Assembly (NCBI RefSeq): GCF_001544075.1
Contig: NZ_BCNT01000005.1
Span: forward strand, 62,001 to 126,000
Length of the DNA: 64,000 bases
Direction: 5' to 3'
Source of the DNA: Comamonas terrae
GTDB lineage: Bacteria > Pseudomonadota > Gammaproteobacteria > Burkholderiales > Burkholderiaceae_C
The position numbers and the translations under genes are program-made. Positions 46,847 through 60,913 of this stretch are shown here, one piece after another. A model generated the notes under the pieces. It was given only the letters and a program-made list of their open reading frames with translations. It made no database searches and had not been told where the DNA came from. Positions within the stretch are counted from its first letter, which is position 1; the number at the start of each line of letters is the position of its first letter.

Positions 46847-47332
46847 TCAGGTGTTCAGCGGCAGGACGAAGCGCGCCATCTCGGCTTGCTCGGCCCAGCC
46901 CTGCTGTGAATAAAAGCCCCGCACATAGGACGGGCGCTCGCGGTTGTTCACCAGCCAGATGCGGCTGCAGCCACGCTGGCGCGCGGCTTCGGTGGCCGCG
47001 TTGAGCAGCAGGCTCCCGGCACCGGCGCCGCGTGCCTGCCCGGCCACGAACAGCTCGCTGACATAGCCTTCCCAGGCCTGCAGCACGGCCACGGGCAGCC
47101 AGTGCACGGCGCAGTAGCCGATCAGGCGCTGCTGCGCGTCCTCGGCCACCAGCAGCAGGCTGCGTTCGGGCGCTGCCTCGGCGCCGGCCAGCAAGGTCCG
47201 CACGGCCTCGGTGTTCTGCGCGGGCGTGCGGTTTTCATAGGCCTTGAACCCGCCCATGGCCTGCAGCAGTGCGGCAATGCCGGCGGCATCGCCGGTGCGC
47301 GCCGCGCGGATCTGCATGTCGCTTGCGCTCAT
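46847..47332 (-). CDS. GNAT-family N-acetyltransferase between glpR and glpK
   Basis: A ~161-residue single-domain GNAT protein. The acetyl-CoA loop is [20 protein letters not shown] (Q/RxxGxG/A) after the [16 protein letters not shown] strand region, and the end [23 protein letters not shown] is the usual C-terminal motif with the tyrosine. The substrate is unknown. It starts 11 bp after glpR and ends 8 bp before glpK, so it is likely co-transcribed with both. A role in glycerol metabolism is inferred only. Confidence 0.8.
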   Translation of the reverse strand: MSASDMQIRAARTGDAAGIAALLQAMGGFKAYENRTPAQNTEAVRTLLAGAEAAPERSLLLVAEDAQQRLIGYCAVHWLPVAVLQAWEGYVSELFVAGQARGAGAGSLLLNAATEAARQRGCSRIWLVNNRERPSYVRGFYSQQGWAEQAEMARFVLPLNT

Positions 47333-47343
47333 GGGGCCGAGCC

Positions 47344-48108
47344 CTACTGGGCAATCGTGCACTGCACCTCGGCGTCGCGCAGCAGCGCATCGAAAGGCGC
47401 GGGCGGTGGCGCATCGGTAAACAGGCGGTCGATCTGGTTCAGGCGCGCCAGCTCCACCATGGCCTGGCGGCGGAACTTGCTGTGGTCGGCGGCCAGCCAG
47501 ACCTCGCGCGACTGGCCGATGATGGTCTGCGCCACCTTGACCTCGCGCAGGTCGAAGTCGCGCAGCGTGCCGTCGGGCTCGATGGCCGAGATGCCGATCA
47601 GCGCGATGTCCACCTTGAACTGGCGGATGAAGTCCACGGCCGCCTCGCCCACGATGCCGCGGTCGCGCGTGCGCACCACGCCGCCGGCCACGATGACTTC
47701 GCAGTCGGCATTGCTGCTGAGAATGGCGGCCACGTTGAGGTTGTTGGTGATCACGCGCAGGCCGCGGTGCTTGAGCAGGGCCTGGGCCACGGCCTCGGTG
47801 GTGGTGCCGATGTTCAGGATCAGCGAGCAGCCGTTGGGAATGGCCTCGGCCACGGCGCGCGCAATGCGCGTCTTGCCTTCGGCATGCAGCACCTGGCGCT
47901 GCGGGTGGGCCAGGTTTTCCACGGTCGCGCTGGGCACGCGCACGCCGCCGTGGAAACGCACCAGCAAGCCTGCATCGGCCAGCTTCTGGATGTCGCGCCG
48001 GATCGTTTGCAGCGTCACGCCCAGGCTTTCGGCCAATTGCTCGACCGAGGTGGACTGGCGGGCGCGGACTTCTTCGACGAGTTGCAGTTGGCGGGGATTG
48101 GTGTTCAC
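47344..48108 (-). CDS. glpR: GlpR-type DeoR-family repressor
   Basis: A 254-residue DeoR-family regulator. The N-terminal HTH is RQLQLVEEVRARQSTSVEQL... with VTLQTIRRDIQKLADAGLL, the DeoR DNA-binding signature. The sugar-phosphate-sensing domain has LNIGTTTEAVAQALL, VIVAGGVVRTRDRGIVG and ALIGISAIEPDGTLRDFD. It most likely represses the adjacent glycerol genes and is released by glycerol 3-phosphate. The start is GTG. It faces the glpS operon; the divergent gap contains candidate operators. Confidence 0.9.
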   Translation of the reverse strand: MNTNPRQLQLVEEVRARQSTSVEQLAESLGVTLQTIRRDIQKLADAGLLVRFHGGVRVPSATVENLAHPQRQVLHAEGKTRIARAVAEAIPNGCSLILNIGTTTEAVAQALLKHRGLRVITNNLNVAAILSSNADCEVIVAGGVVRTRDRGIVGEAAVDFIRQFKVDIALIGISAIEPDGTLRDFDLREVKVAQTIIGQSREVWLAADHSKFRRQAMVELARLNQIDRLFTDAPPPAPFDALLRDAEVQCTIAQ

Positions 48109-48187
48109 AGCAATTCCATGGGAGAGGCAGATGGCTGTGCCCGGTTATAGCGTATTTGCCCCCGGGGCATCAGGCGGAAACACCTAA

Positions 48188-48232
48188 ACGAATAAAAAAG
48201 AATAGGAACTAGGGAATATATCGATTAGTTCC
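48188..48232. promoter_or_regulatory. Candidate GlpR operator region upstream of glpS
   Basis: An AT-rich stretch in the glpR-glpS gap. It contains ACGAATAAAAAAGAATA (48188-48204), similar to the sequence ACGAAAAATGTCGAATT upstream of glpD. It also has a 7-bp inverted repeat GGAACTA (48205-48211) / TAGTTCC (48226-48232) whose centres are 21 bp apart, two helical turns. A regulator dimer or tetramer could bind here; GlpR is the obvious candidate. Confidence 0.45.
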
Positions 48233-48340
48233 GATCAAAAGAGAACAAAGAATGCAGCATCTCGCCCTTTCGAGTGCGCTGTGTGGGGGCGGTTTTCCGG
48301 AATGCCGCGCGCTGCGGACGGCGCGCAGAAAAGGCCTGCA

Positions 48341-49417
<1,077 letters not shown>

Positions 49418-49419
49418 GC

Positions 49420-51375
<1,956 letters not shown>

Positions 51376-51383
<8 letters not shown>

Positions 51384-52188
51384 ACCCCGCTTCCAGAAGC
51401 GCACGCTGTTCCTGATCGCCTACCTGGTCTTCGCCGTGCTGCCCATCTACTGGATGGTCAACATGAGCTTCAAGACCAACGACGAGATCCTCTCCAGCTT
51501 CTCGCTGTGGCCCCAGCACTTCACCTGGGACAACTACAAGACCATCTTCACCGACGCGAGCTGGTACTCGGGCTACATCAACAGCCTGATCTACGTGGCC
51601 ATCAACACGGTGATCTCTCTGACCGTGGCGCTGCCCGCGGCCTATGCCTTCAGCCGCTACCAGTTCCTGGGCGACAAGCATGTGTTCTTCTGGCTGCTGA
51701 CCAACCGCATGACGCCGCCCGCCGTGTTCCTGCTGCCGTTCTTCCAGCTCTACACCACGGTGGGGCTGATGGACACGCACATCGCCGTGGCGCTGGCGCA
51801 CCTGCTGTTCAACGTGCCGCTGGCGGTGTGGATCCTGGAAGGCTTCATGAGCGGCATCCCGCGCGAGATCGACGAGACGGCCTACATCGACGGCTACTCG
51901 TTCCCGCGCTTCTTCCTCACGATTTTCCTGCCGCTGATCAAGGCCGGCGTGGGCGTGGCGGCGTTCTTCTGCTTCATGTTCAGCTGGGTCGAGCTGCTCT
52001 TGGCGCGCACGCTGACCAGCGTGAACGCCAAGCCCATCGTGGCGACGATGACGCGCACGGTGAGCGCCTCGGGCATGGACTGGGCGACGCTGGCCGCGGC
52101 CGGCGTGCTGACCATCGTGCCCGGCGCGATCGTGATCTGGTTTGTGCGGCACTACATCGCGAAGGGCTTCGCGATGGGGAGGGTGTGA
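51376..52188 (+). CDS. glpQ: Glycerol ABC importer permease GlpQ
   Basis: A 270-residue MalG-type permease with about six helices (LFLIAYLVFAVLPIYWMVNM, LIYVAINTVISLTVALPAAY, FWLLTNRMTPPAVFLLPFF). The EAA loop is EIDETAYIDGYSFPRFFLTIF. It pairs with GlpP to form the membrane channel. The symbol follows the rhizobial glpSTPQUV naming and is not the glycerophosphodiester phosphodiesterase glpQ of E. coli. Confidence 0.9.
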
Positions 52189-52189
52189 C

Positions 52190-52498
52190 ATGTTCGATTG
52201 GATGGCCTGGACCACGCCGGTGGCGGTGTTCTTCAGCTGCATCGTGTTGATGCTGGTCGGCATGACGGTGTGGGAAGTCAAGTCGCCGACGGCGATGCGC
52301 AAGGGCTTCCTGCCGATCGCCACCACGCGCGGCGACCGGCTCTTCATCGGCCTGCTCACGGCGGCCTACATCAACCTGGCCTGGGTGGGCCTGGGCGAGA
52401 AGATGGCGCAGTGGTTCTCGCTTTCGGCCGAGCCCTCGGTGTGGATCAGCTTCGTGCTGTCCATGCTGGTGCTGGCGCTGGTGATGCGCAAGGGTTGA
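52190..52498 (+). CDS. glpU: Small DUF2160-type membrane protein of the glycerol importer (GlpU)
   Basis: A 102-residue protein with about three hydrophobic segments: TTPVAVFFSCIVLMLVGMTVW, LFIGLLTAAYINLAWVGLG and SVWISFVLSMLVLALVM. It occupies the same place as glpU of the rhizobial glycerol operon, between the second permease and the binding protein, starting 1 bp after the glpQ stop with GGGAGGG upstream. Its role in transport is unknown; it may be an accessory subunit of the permease. Confidence 0.8.
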   Translation: MFDWMAWTTPVAVFFSCIVLMLVGMTVWEVKSPTAMRKGFLPIATTRGDRLFIGLLTAAYINLAWVGLGEKMAQWFSLSAEPSVWISFVLSMLVLALVMRKG

Positions 52499-52565
52499 AA
52501 AAAGAGAGCGGCCAGCGCGTGTTGGATAAGGGTTTTAATGCAGAGGATATTTGAAATCCACGGCT

Positions 52566-52593
52566 GACAAGCGTCGGCAGCTATGGTTTTGTG
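52566..52593. repeat. Interspersed repeat copy C, upstream of glpV
   Basis: GACAAGCGTCGGCAGCTATG followed by GTTTTGTG differs at one base from the copy at 45297-45326 over the ~27-bp core. It lies in the 172-bp glpU-glpV gap. A 5' extension of the glpV frame that reads through it is not considered coding. Confidence 0.7.
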
Positions 52594-52670
52594 AATCACG
52601 GCGCCGGCCCGATCCTCCCCCGAGGACGGCGCTCCCAAGCAGACGGGGAGTTCCCTATGAGGAGACAGCA

Positions 52671-54404
<1,734 letters not shown>

Positions 54405-54488
54405 CCGCGCCTGAAACGGCGGGCAGGGCGCGGCAAACGCTCTGCCCGTTGCTGCAAAACACTGAATGCCCCCATTTCGCGCTTGAAA

Positions 54489-54505
54489 ACGAAAAATGTC
54501 GAATT
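54489..54505. promoter_or_regulatory. Candidate GlpR operator upstream of glpD
   Basis: ACGAAAAATGTCGAATT in the glpV-glpD gap. It contains ATG-TCGAAT, reminiscent of the E. coli GlpR half-site (TTCG/CGAA-rich), and resembles the motif upstream of glpS (11 of 17 positions). The surrounding 54481-54540 is A+T-rich, a likely promoter region for glpD. Confidence 0.45.
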
Positions 54506-54638
54506 AAAAAATACAAAAACGAGTGAAAATATTGATCTCCTGCGTCCACCATGAACACAACATGGGTGGTGTATCCGCCGCCGCAGGGGCCGGGTATGGC
54601 CCTTGCCATGCCGCCCTCGGTTCTTTTGTTGAAGATCA

Positions 54639-56231
54639 ATGTCCCAAGTCGCCACTCCCCTGACTACCGACCGCGCCGCCCTGCTTGCGCGTCTGGCCCA
54701 GCCCGAAACCTATGACCTGGCCATCATCGGCGGCGGCGCCACCGGCCTGGGCGTGGCCGTGGATGCCGTGGCGCGCGGCTTCAAGGTGGTGCTGCTGGAG
54801 TCCATGGACTTCGCCAAGGGAACGTCCTCGCGCGCCACCAAGCTGGTGCATGGCGGCGTGCGCTACCTGGCCCAGGGCAATATCTCGCTGGTGCGCGAGG
54901 CGCTGCACGAGCGCACGACGCTGCTGCACAACGCGCCGCACCTGGCGCAGCCGCTGGCCTTTGTCATGCCGTCCTACCGGCTGCTGGACACGCCTTTCTA
55001 CGGCGTCGGCCTCAAGATGTACGACGCGCTGGCCGGCAAGGCCGGCCTGGGCGCCACGGAATTCCTCTCGCGCGGCAAGACCGTGCAATACCTGCCCACC
55101 GTGCAGCAGCGCGGCCTCAAGGGCGGCGTCAAATACTGGGACGGCCAGTTCGACGATGCGCGCCTGGCGCTGGCGCTGGCCCGCACGGCGGCTGCCAAGG
55201 GCGCGCTGCTGGTCAACTACTGCCCGGCCGAGAAGCTGCTGTACGAGGATGGCAAGGTGTCCGGCCTGATCTGCAGGGACGAGGAATCCGGCCAGAGCTT
55301 CAACGTGCGCGCCAAATGCGTGGTCAATGCCACCGGCCCCTGGGTGGACCTGTTCCGCCAGCAGGATGCCGAGGCCCAGGGCAAGCCCGTCAAGCCCATG
55401 GTGGCGCCCAGCCAGGGCGTGCACGTGGTGGTGGACCGCGACTTCCTGCCCTCCGACCATGCGCTGCTGGTGCCCAAGACCGCCGACGGCCGCGTGCTGT
55501 TCGCCGTGCCCTGGCTGGGCAAGGTCATCCTGGGCACGACCGACACGCCGCGCCACGATCTGGCACGCGAGCCGATGCCGTTCCAGCAGGAGCTGGACTT
55601 CATCCTTTCCGAGGCCGGCAAGTACCTGAGCCGCAAGCCCACGCTGGCCGATGTGCGCAGCATGTGGGTGGGCCTGCGCCCTCTGGTCAAGCCCCAGGAC
55701 GACGACGGCGCCAACACCAAGAAGATCAGCCGCGAACACACGGTCATGGCCAGCCGCACGGGCCTGATCACCGTGACCGGCGGCAAGTGGACCACCTACC
55801 GCGCCATGGCCGAGGACGTGCTGGCCGAATGCTTCGAGGCCGGCTGCCTGCCGCGCCGTCCGGCGGGCGTGACCGTGCACCTGCCGCTGGTGGGCGCGCC
55901 TGCCGAAGCGGCCGTGCAGCACCGCATGAACCAGACCCAGGGCCTGCACTCCTACGGCACCGAAGCCGCAGCCGTCGCTGCGTTGCCGGGCGCCGACAGC
56001 TGGCTGGCCGACGGCCTGTCCGAAGCCATGGTGCGCTTTGCGGCGCGCTTCGAATATGCGCGCAGCGTGGAAGACGTGCTGGCGCGCCGCAGCCGCCTGC
56101 TGTTCCTCGATGCGCGCAAGGCCGCCGAGATCGCGCCGCGGGTGGCGGCCGTTCTTGCGGAAGAGCTGGGCCGCGACGTGCATCTCGACGACTTCCTGGC
56201 GCTGGCCAGGCAGTATCTCCCCGCCGTCTGA
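54639..56231 (+). CDS. glpD: Aerobic glycerol-3-phosphate dehydrogenase
   Basis: A 530-residue FAD enzyme of the inner membrane that oxidises glycerol 3-phosphate to dihydroxyacetone phosphate and feeds ubiquinone. The FAD motif is YDLAIIGGGATGLGVAVDAV (cut), followed by GTSSRATKLVHGGVRYL, CVVNATGPWVDLF, APSQGVHVVVDRDFLP, GKVILGTTDTPRHD and GLITVTGGKWTTYRAMAEDV. It follows glpV after a 234-bp gap with its own candidate operator. It completes the pathway from import through GlpK to triose phosphate. Confidence 0.97.
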   Translation: MSQVATPLTTDRAALLARLAQPETYDLAIIGGGATGLGVAVDAVARGFKVVLLESMDFAKGTSSRATKLVHGGVRYLAQGNISLVREALHERTTLLHNAPHLAQPLAFVMPSYRLLDTPFYGVGLKMYDALAGKAGLGATEFLSRGKTVQYLPTVQQRGLKGGVKYWDGQFDDARLALALARTAAAKGALLVNYCPAEKLLYEDGKVSGLICRDEESGQSFNVRAKCVVNATGPWVDLFRQQDAEAQGKPVKPMVAPSQGVHVVVDRDFLPSDHALLVPKTADGRVLFAVPWLGKVILGTTDTPRHDLAREPMPFQQELDFILSEAGKYLSRKPTLADVRSMWVGLRPLVKPQDDDGANTKKISREHTVMASRTGLITVTGGKWTTYRAMAEDVLAECFEAGCLPRRPAGVTVHLPLVGAPAEAAVQHRMNQTQGLHSYGTEAAAVAALPGADSWLADGLSEAMVRFAARFEYARSVEDVLARRSRLLFLDARKAAEIAPRVAAVLAEELGRDVHLDDFLALARQYLPAV

Positions 56232-56277
56232 GCGGCCGGCCTGGTCCGGAGGGGGTGCGGCAGCGCTTCCGCGCCCG

Positions 56278-56314
56278 AACGCCCGGTGCATGGCATGTCC
56301 ATGACCGGGCGTTT
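56278..56314 (+). terminator. Probable terminator after glpD
   Basis: AACGCCCGGT (56278-56287) pairs with ACCGGGCGTT (56304-56313), with an internal CATGG/CCATG stem, followed by a short TTT. It lies 46 bp beyond the glpD stop. The rest of the 565-bp gap to rplN (56232-56796) holds no convincing gene; it contains the promoter and leader of the ribosomal cluster. Confidence 0.6.
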
Positions 56315-56604
56315 CCCATGGCGGGATCGAGGCCACGGGATGGCCTGGGTGGAAAACGGCGGCGCCTGTGCCGGCCAGGGGCTGGGGAGGGCTGCGTGTG
56401 GAAAACACGACACCGGCGCATGGCTGGGCGGAGCCATGAATGCCGGAACATCGGGTGCTTGCTGTGCCTTGCAGTTCGGGTATTTTTCCTTTGGTGACAA
56501 TGACTTGCTTGCGCTTTTTGCCATGTTTTTTGGAAAAGCCCAGGCCACTTGGGTGCGCATGTGCCGGCGCCTGGGGAAAACTTCGTTTTTGCACAGCTAA
56601 GCGC

Positions 56605-56633
56605 TTGACGCGCAAAGGAATTCCTGCGACAAT
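56605..56633 (+). promoter_or_regulatory. Promoter of the spc ribosomal protein cluster
   Basis: TTGACG (56605-56610), a 17-bp spacer and GACAAT (56628-56633) closely match the sigma-70 consensus. The expected start is near 56640, about 157 nt before rplN. No ribosomal gene lies upstream, so this should drive rplN onward. Confidence 0.75.
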
Positions 56634-56639
56634 CCCCTG

Positions 56640-56796
56640 CTTCACGTGTAAAAGCGTGAAGTGTTCTGCCCAGTGGAAGCGCCGCGAAATGGTTCGTGGC
56701 GTGGACGACGGGCCCAAGACTGACTGGCTGCTCGCTCGGCCCTTGAGAAGACTCTGGGGCTGTCGAGCGTTGCTGGAGCAAGTTGGGAATATTGAA
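56640..56796 (+). other. rplN 5' leader with a hairpin at its 5' end
   Basis: The predicted leader opens with CTTCACG (56640-56646), an 8-nt loop and CGTGAAG (56655-56661), so the transcript may start in a hairpin. The remaining ~135 nt are GC-rich without an obvious gene. Regulation by a ribosomal protein is possible, but no known binding motif was recognised. Confidence 0.4.
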
Positions 56797-57165
56797 ATGA
56801 TCCAAACAGAATCTCGGTTAGAGGTTGCCGACAACACCGGCGCGAAGACTGTTCAGTGCATCAAGGTGCTGGGCGGCTCTCATCGTCGCTACGCGAGTGT
56901 TGGCGACATCATCAAGGTCAGCATCAAGGAAGCAGCTCCCCGTGGCCGCGTCAAAAAAGGCGAGGTCTACAGTGCTGTGGTGGTGCGTACCGCTAAGGGC
57001 ATCCGTCGTGCAGACGGTTCGCTCGTGAAGTTCGACGGCAATGCCGCCGTGCTGCTGAACGCCAAGCTGGAGCCTATCGGCACCCGCATCTTTGGCCCCG
57101 TGACTCGTGAACTGCGTACCGAAAAGTTCATGAAGATCGTGTCCCTGGCACCTGAAGTTCTCTAA
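56797..57165 (+). CDS. rplN: 50S ribosomal protein L14
   Basis: A 122-residue large-subunit protein; start [21 protein letters not shown], with AGVKRRG-type positions [20 protein letters not shown] and the C-terminus LAPEVL typical of L14. It is the first gene of the cluster. In E. coli the same gene opens the spc operon, so the split here falls at that old operon border. The ATG at 56797 is reached after TTGGGAA. Confidence 0.98.
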   Translation: MIQTESRLEVADNTGAKTVQCIKVLGGSHRRYASVGDIIKVSIKEAAPRGRVKKGEVYSAVVVRTAKGIRRADGSLVKFDGNAAVLLNAKLEPIGTRIFGPVTRELRTEKFMKIVSLAPEVL

Positions 57166-57175
57166 AGGAAGCACC

Positions 57176-57496
57176 ATGAACAAGATTCGCAAGGGCGACC
57201 AAGTCATCGTGCTGACCGGCCGTGACAAGGGCAAGCAAGGCGTGGTCTCGGCTCGCACGGACGATTCCCACCTGTTGATCGAAGGCATCAACCTGGTGAA
57301 GAAGCACACCAAGCCGAACCCCATGAAGGGCACGACCGGCGGTATCGTGGAAAAGGCCATGCCTATCCACCAGTCCAACGTGGCGATCTTCAACGCCGCT
57401 ACGGGCAAGGCTGACCGCGTGGGCATCAAGGTGAACGCCGACGGCACACGTGTTCGCGTGTTCAAGTCCAATGGCGCTGAAATCAAGGCCGCCTAA
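57176..57496 (+). CDS. rplX: 50S ribosomal protein L24
   Basis: A 106-residue L24 with the KOW-type motif [20 protein letters not shown] near the N-terminus. It binds 23S rRNA early in assembly. AAAGGAAG precedes the ATG, which lies 10 bp after rplN. Confidence 0.98.
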   Translation: MNKIRKGDQVIVLTGRDKGKQGVVSARTDDSHLLIEGINLVKKHTKPNPMKGTTGGIVEKAMPIHQSNVAIFNAATGKADRVGIKVNADGTRVRVFKSNGAEIKAA

Positions 57497-57506
57497 GGAG
57501 TAACAC

Positions 57507-58046
57507 ATGGCACGACTGCAAAAACTCTATCGCGAAAAGATCGCGGCTGAACTGAAGGAAAAGTTCGGCTACAAGTCCGTCATGGAGGTTCCGCGCCTGA
57601 CCAAGATCACCCTGAACATGGGTGTGAGCGAAGCCGTGGCCGACAAGAAGGTGATGGACAACGCCGTGGCTGACCTGACCAAGATCGCTGGTCAGAAGCC
57701 CGTGGTGACCAAGGCCAAGAAGGCTATCGCCGGTTTCAAGATCCGCGAAGGCCAGGCTATCGGCTGCATGGTGACCCTGCGCGGCGTTCAGATGTATGAA
57801 TTCCTGGACCGCTTCGTCACCGTGGCACTGCCCCGCGTGCGCGACTTCCGTGGTATCTCCGGCCGTTCGTTCGACGGTCGCGGCAACTACAACGTCGGCG
57901 TCAAGGAACAGATCATCTTCCCCGAAATCGAATACGACAAGGTGGACGCTCTGCGTGGTCTGAACATCAGCATCACGACTACGGCTAAGACCGACGACGA
58001 GTGCAAGGCACTGCTCGCCGCTTTCCGTTTCCCCTTCAAGAACTGA
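57507..58046 (+). CDS. rplE: 50S ribosomal protein L5
   Basis: A 179-residue L5, which binds 5S rRNA in the central protuberance. Recognised by [40 protein letters not shown] and [20 protein letters not shown]. The start lies 10 bp after rplX. Confidence 0.98.
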   Translation: MARLQKLYREKIAAELKEKFGYKSVMEVPRLTKITLNMGVSEAVADKKVMDNAVADLTKIAGQKPVVTKAKKAIAGFKIREGQAIGCMVTLRGVQMYEFLDRFVTVALPRVRDFRGISGRSFDGRGNYNVGVKEQIIFPEIEYDKVDALRGLNISITTTAKTDDECKALLAAFRFPFKN

Positions 58047-58054
58047 GGTGGCGC

Positions 58055-58360
58055 ATGGCTAAGAAAGCTTTGATCGAGCGCGAACTGAAGCGCGAAAAAC
58101 TGGCTGCCAAGTACGCTGCCAAGTATGCTGAACTGAAGGCAATCGCCGGCGACGCCAAGCGTTCCGACGAAGAGCGCGAAGCCGCTCGCCTGGGCCTGCA
58201 AAAGCTGCCCCGTAACGCGAACCCCACCCGCCAGCGCAACCGTTGCGAAATCACCGGTCGTCCTCGCGGCACCTTCCGTCAATTCGGTCTGGGTCGCGCC
58301 AAGATCCGTGAAATGGCCTTCGCTGGTGACATCCCCGGCGTGACCAAGGCCAGCTGGTAA
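58055..58360 (+). CDS. rpsN: 30S ribosomal protein S14, zinc-free long form
   Basis: A 101-residue S14 of the long (C-minus) type; only one cysteine is present in the region [20 protein letters not shown] where the zinc form has four. It starts 8 bp after rplE with GAGGTGG upstream. Confidence 0.97.
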   Translation: MAKKALIERELKREKLAAKYAAKYAELKAIAGDAKRSDEEREAARLGLQKLPRNANPTRQRNRCEITGRPRGTFRQFGLGRAKIREMAFAGDIPGVTKASW

Positions 58361-58380
58361 GCAAGCAGGAGAGATTAAAC

Positions 58381-58776
58381 ATGAGCATGAGTGATCCCAT
58401 CGCTGACTTGCTGACCCGTATCCGCAACGCACAAATGGTCTCCAAGGCCACCGTGTCGGCTCCTTCCTCCAAGGTGAAGGTTGCCATCGCACAAGTGCTG
58501 AAGGATGAAGGCTACATCGACGGCTTCGAAGTGAAGACCGAAGGCGGCAAGTCCGAACTCGAAATTACCCTGAAGTACTACGCCGGTCGCCCCGTGATCG
58601 AGCGTATCGAGCGCGTCAGCCGTCCCGGCCTGCGCGTGTACAAGGGCCGTAACGCAATCCCCCAGGTCATGAACGGCCTGGGCGTGGCCATCGTCACCAC
58701 TCCCAAGGGCGTGATGACCGATCGCAAAGCACGTGCTACCGGTGTCGGCGGCGAAGTGCTGTGCTATGTGGCCTAA
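58381..58776 (+). CDS. rpsH: 30S ribosomal protein S8
   Basis: A 131-residue S8 with [16 protein letters not shown] at the start and [11 protein letters not shown] at the end, the usual family ends. It binds 16S rRNA and in E. coli also represses the spc operon. Start is ATG 58381 or 58387; AGGAGAG lies upstream. Confidence 0.98.
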   Translation: MSMSDPIADLLTRIRNAQMVSKATVSAPSSKVKVAIAQVLKDEGYIDGFEVKTEGGKSELEITLKYYAGRPVIERIERVSRPGLRVYKGRNAIPQVMNGLGVAIVTTPKGVMTDRKARATGVGGEVLCYVA

Positions 58777-58801
58777 CGGACATTGAAGGAGAAATACTGA
58801 A

Positions 58802-59335
58802 ATGTCTCGCGTAGCAAAAGCAAACGTGACCATCCCCGCAGGCGTGGATGTGTCCCTCAATGCTGAAACCATCTCTGTCAAGGGCAAGGGCGGCAACCTG
58901 TCGCTGGCCCTGAACAGCCAAGTGGTCATCAGCAACAACGACGGCAAGCTGTCGTTCGCGCCCGCCAACGAAACCCGTGAAGCTGACGCTCTGGCCGGTA
59001 CCTTCCGCCAGCTGGTCAACAACATGGTCAAGGGCGTGACCGAGGGCTTCGAGAAGAAGCTGACGCTGATCGGCGTGGGCTACAAGGCTGCTGCCCAAGG
59101 TTCCAAGCTGAACCTGGCCGTGGGCTTCTCGCACCCCGTCAACTTCGAGATGCCTGCCGGCATCACCGTCGCTACCCCCACTCCGACCGAAATCGTGATC
59201 AAGGGTGCTGACCGCCAAGTGGTGGGTCAATTGGCTGCTGAGATCCGTGCCGTTCGTCCTCCCGAGCCTTACAAGGGCAAGGGCATCCGCTATGCGGATG
59301 AGAAGGTCGTGATCAAAGAGACCAAGAAGAAGTAA
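58802..59335 (+). CDS. rplF: 50S ribosomal protein L6
   Basis: A 177-residue L6: [40 protein letters not shown] and the C-terminal [14 protein letters not shown], all L6 hallmarks. It starts 25 bp after rpsH. Confidence 0.98.
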   Translation: MSRVAKANVTIPAGVDVSLNAETISVKGKGGNLSLALNSQVVISNNDGKLSFAPANETREADALAGTFRQLVNNMVKGVTEGFEKKLTLIGVGYKAAAQGSKLNLAVGFSHPVNFEMPAGITVATPTPTEIVIKGADRQVVGQLAAEIRAVRPPEPYKGKGIRYADEKVVIKETKKK

Positions 59336-59346
59336 GGAGCTGCATG

Positions 59347-59712
59347 ATGTTGAACAAGAAAGAGCAGCGTCTGCGCCGTGCCCGTCAGACTCGCATCCGC
59401 ATTGCCCAGCAAGGCGTGGCGCGTCTGAGCGTGAACCGTACCAACCTCCATATCTACGCCTCCGTGGTTTCGGAAGACGGCACCAAGGTGCTGGCTTCGG
59501 CCTCCACTGCAGAAGCCGAAGTGCGTTCGCAGCTCGGCGGCGCAGGCAAGGGTGGCAACGTGGCTGCCGCTACGCTGATCGGCAAGCGCATTGCCGAGAA
59601 GGCTAAGGCTGCTGGCGTTGAGAAAGTGGCTTTCGACCGCGCCGGTTTCGCATACCACGGCCGCGTGAAGGCTTTGGCAGAAGCCGCCCGTGAAGCGGGC
59701 CTGCAGTTCTAA
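59347..59712 (+). CDS. rplR: 50S ribosomal protein L18
   Basis: A 121-residue L18 that binds 5S rRNA: basic N-terminus [40 protein letters not shown] and the end [20 protein letters not shown]. Two adjacent ATGs occur; 59347 has the better spacing from AAGGAG. Confidence 0.97.
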   Translation: MLNKKEQRLRRARQTRIRIAQQGVARLSVNRTNLHIYASVVSEDGTKVLASASTAEAEVRSQLGGAGKGGNVAAATLIGKRIAEKAKAAGVEKVAFDRAGFAYHGRVKALAEAAREAGLQF

Positions 59713-59727
59713 GCGGAGCGGATAGAA

Positions 59728-60249
59728 ATGGCAAAGTTTTCCCCCAAGGTGCAAGACGAAGGTCGTGACGACGGTCTGCGCGAAAAAATGATCGCGGTGA
59801 ACCGCGTCACCAAGGTCGTGAAGGGCGGTCGTATCCTCGGCTTCGCTGCACTGACCGTGGTCGGCGACGGCGATGGCCGCGTTGGCATGGGCAAGGGCAA
59901 GTCCAAGGAAGTGCCTGCTGCCGTGCAAAAGGCGATGGAAGAATCCCGTCGCAACATGATCAAGGTGTCCCTGAAGGACGGCACGATCCATCACACCGTG
60001 ATGGGTCACCATGGTGCAGCATCCGTGATGCTGAACCCTGCCCCCAAGGGTACCGGCATCATCGCTGGCGGCCCGATGCGCGCCGTCTTCGAAGTGCTGG
60101 GCATCACCGACATCGTGGCCAAGAGCCATGGCTCGTCGAACCCCTACAACATGGTCCGCGCGACTTTCGACGCTCTGAAGAACTCCACGACCCCCGCGGA
60201 AGTGGCTGCAAAGCGTGGCAAGTCCGTTGAAGATCTCTTCGCGGCCTGA
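59728..60249 (+). CDS. rpsE: 30S ribosomal protein S5
   Basis: A 173-residue S5 with [40 protein letters not shown] and [10 protein letters not shown]-type segment [20 protein letters not shown]. It helps keep translational accuracy. Confidence 0.98.
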   Translation: MAKFSPKVQDEGRDDGLREKMIAVNRVTKVVKGGRILGFAALTVVGDGDGRVGMGKGKSKEVPAAVQKAMEESRRNMIKVSLKDGTIHHTVMGHHGAASVMLNPAPKGTGIIAGGPMRAVFEVLGITDIVAKSHGSSNPYNMVRATFDALKNSTTPAEVAAKRGKSVEDLFAA

Positions 60250-60263
60250 TCGGAGTCAAGCAC

Positions 60264-60446
60264 ATGACAACGCAACAAACCGTCAAGGTGCAGCTGGTGC
60301 GTAGCCCCATCGGCACCAAGCAAGATCACCGCGCTACCGTGCGCGGTCTGGGTCTGCGCAAGCTGAACAGCATCAGCGAACTGAAGGACACTCCCGAAGT
60401 GCGCGGCATGATCAACAAGATCGCCTATCTGGTGAAGGTTCTCTGA
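60264..60446 (+). CDS. rpmD: 50S ribosomal protein L30
   Basis: A 60-residue L30: [20 protein letters not shown] and [20 protein letters not shown] then [12 protein letters not shown]. Length and sequence are typical. It starts 14 bp after rpsE. Confidence 0.97.
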   Translation: MTTQQTVKVQLVRSPIGTKQDHRATVRGLGLRKLNSISELKDTPEVRGMINKIAYLVKVL

Positions 60447-60457
60447 AAGGATTGATG

Positions 60458-60889
60458 ATGGAACTCAATAGCATCAAGCCTGCAGCAGGTGCCAAGCACG
60501 CCAAGCGCCGTGTCGGCCGTGGTATCGGTTCGGGTCTGGGTAAGACCGCCGGCCGTGGCCACAAGGGCCAGAAGTCCCGTTCGGGTGGCTACCACAAGGT
60601 GGGCTTCGAAGGCGGTCAGATGCCTCTGCAGCGCCGTCTGCCCAAGCGTGGCTTCAAGTCGCATCTGCTGAAGTTCAACGCAGAAGTGACGCTGTCCGAG
60701 CTGGAACAGCTCGGCCTGGCCGAAGTCGATCTGGCTGCCCTGAAGCAAGCCGGTCTGGTCGGTGCAATCGCCAAGGTGGTCAAGGTCATCAAGAGCGGTG
60801 AAATCACCAAGGCTGTCAAGCTCAATGGCATCGGCGCTACCGCCGGTGCCAAGGCTGCCATCGAAGCTGCCGGCGGCAGCATCGCCTGA
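60458..60889 (+). CDS. rplO: 50S ribosomal protein L15
   Basis: A 143-residue L15: [40 protein letters not shown] and [21 protein letters not shown] chose the second of two in-frame ATGs (60455, 60458), with GAAAGG upstream at suitable spacing. Confidence 0.97.
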   Translation: MELNSIKPAAGAKHAKRRVGRGIGSGLGKTAGRGHKGQKSRSGGYHKVGFEGGQMPLQRRLPKRGFKSHLLKFNAEVTLSELEQLGLAEVDLAALKQAGLVGAIAKVVKVIKSGEITKAVKLNGIGATAGAKAAIEAAGGSIA

Positions 60890-60913
60890 TTAAAGTTCTG
60901 AAAGAAGACATCC

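Noticed and set aside
44499-46913. 804-codon plus-strand frame across aqpZ and glpK
   Set aside because: It runs in other frames through aqpZ and antisense to glpK, and reads through a strong terminator and a repeat.
52551-52670. N-terminal extension of GlpV
   Set aside because: The extension is read from an interspersed repeat and a basic low-complexity stretch; the ATG at 52671 has AGGAG and a normal signal peptide.
56286-56600. 104-codon frame between glpD and rplN
   Set aside because: It overlaps the glpD terminator hairpin and has no recognisable motif or ribosome-binding site.
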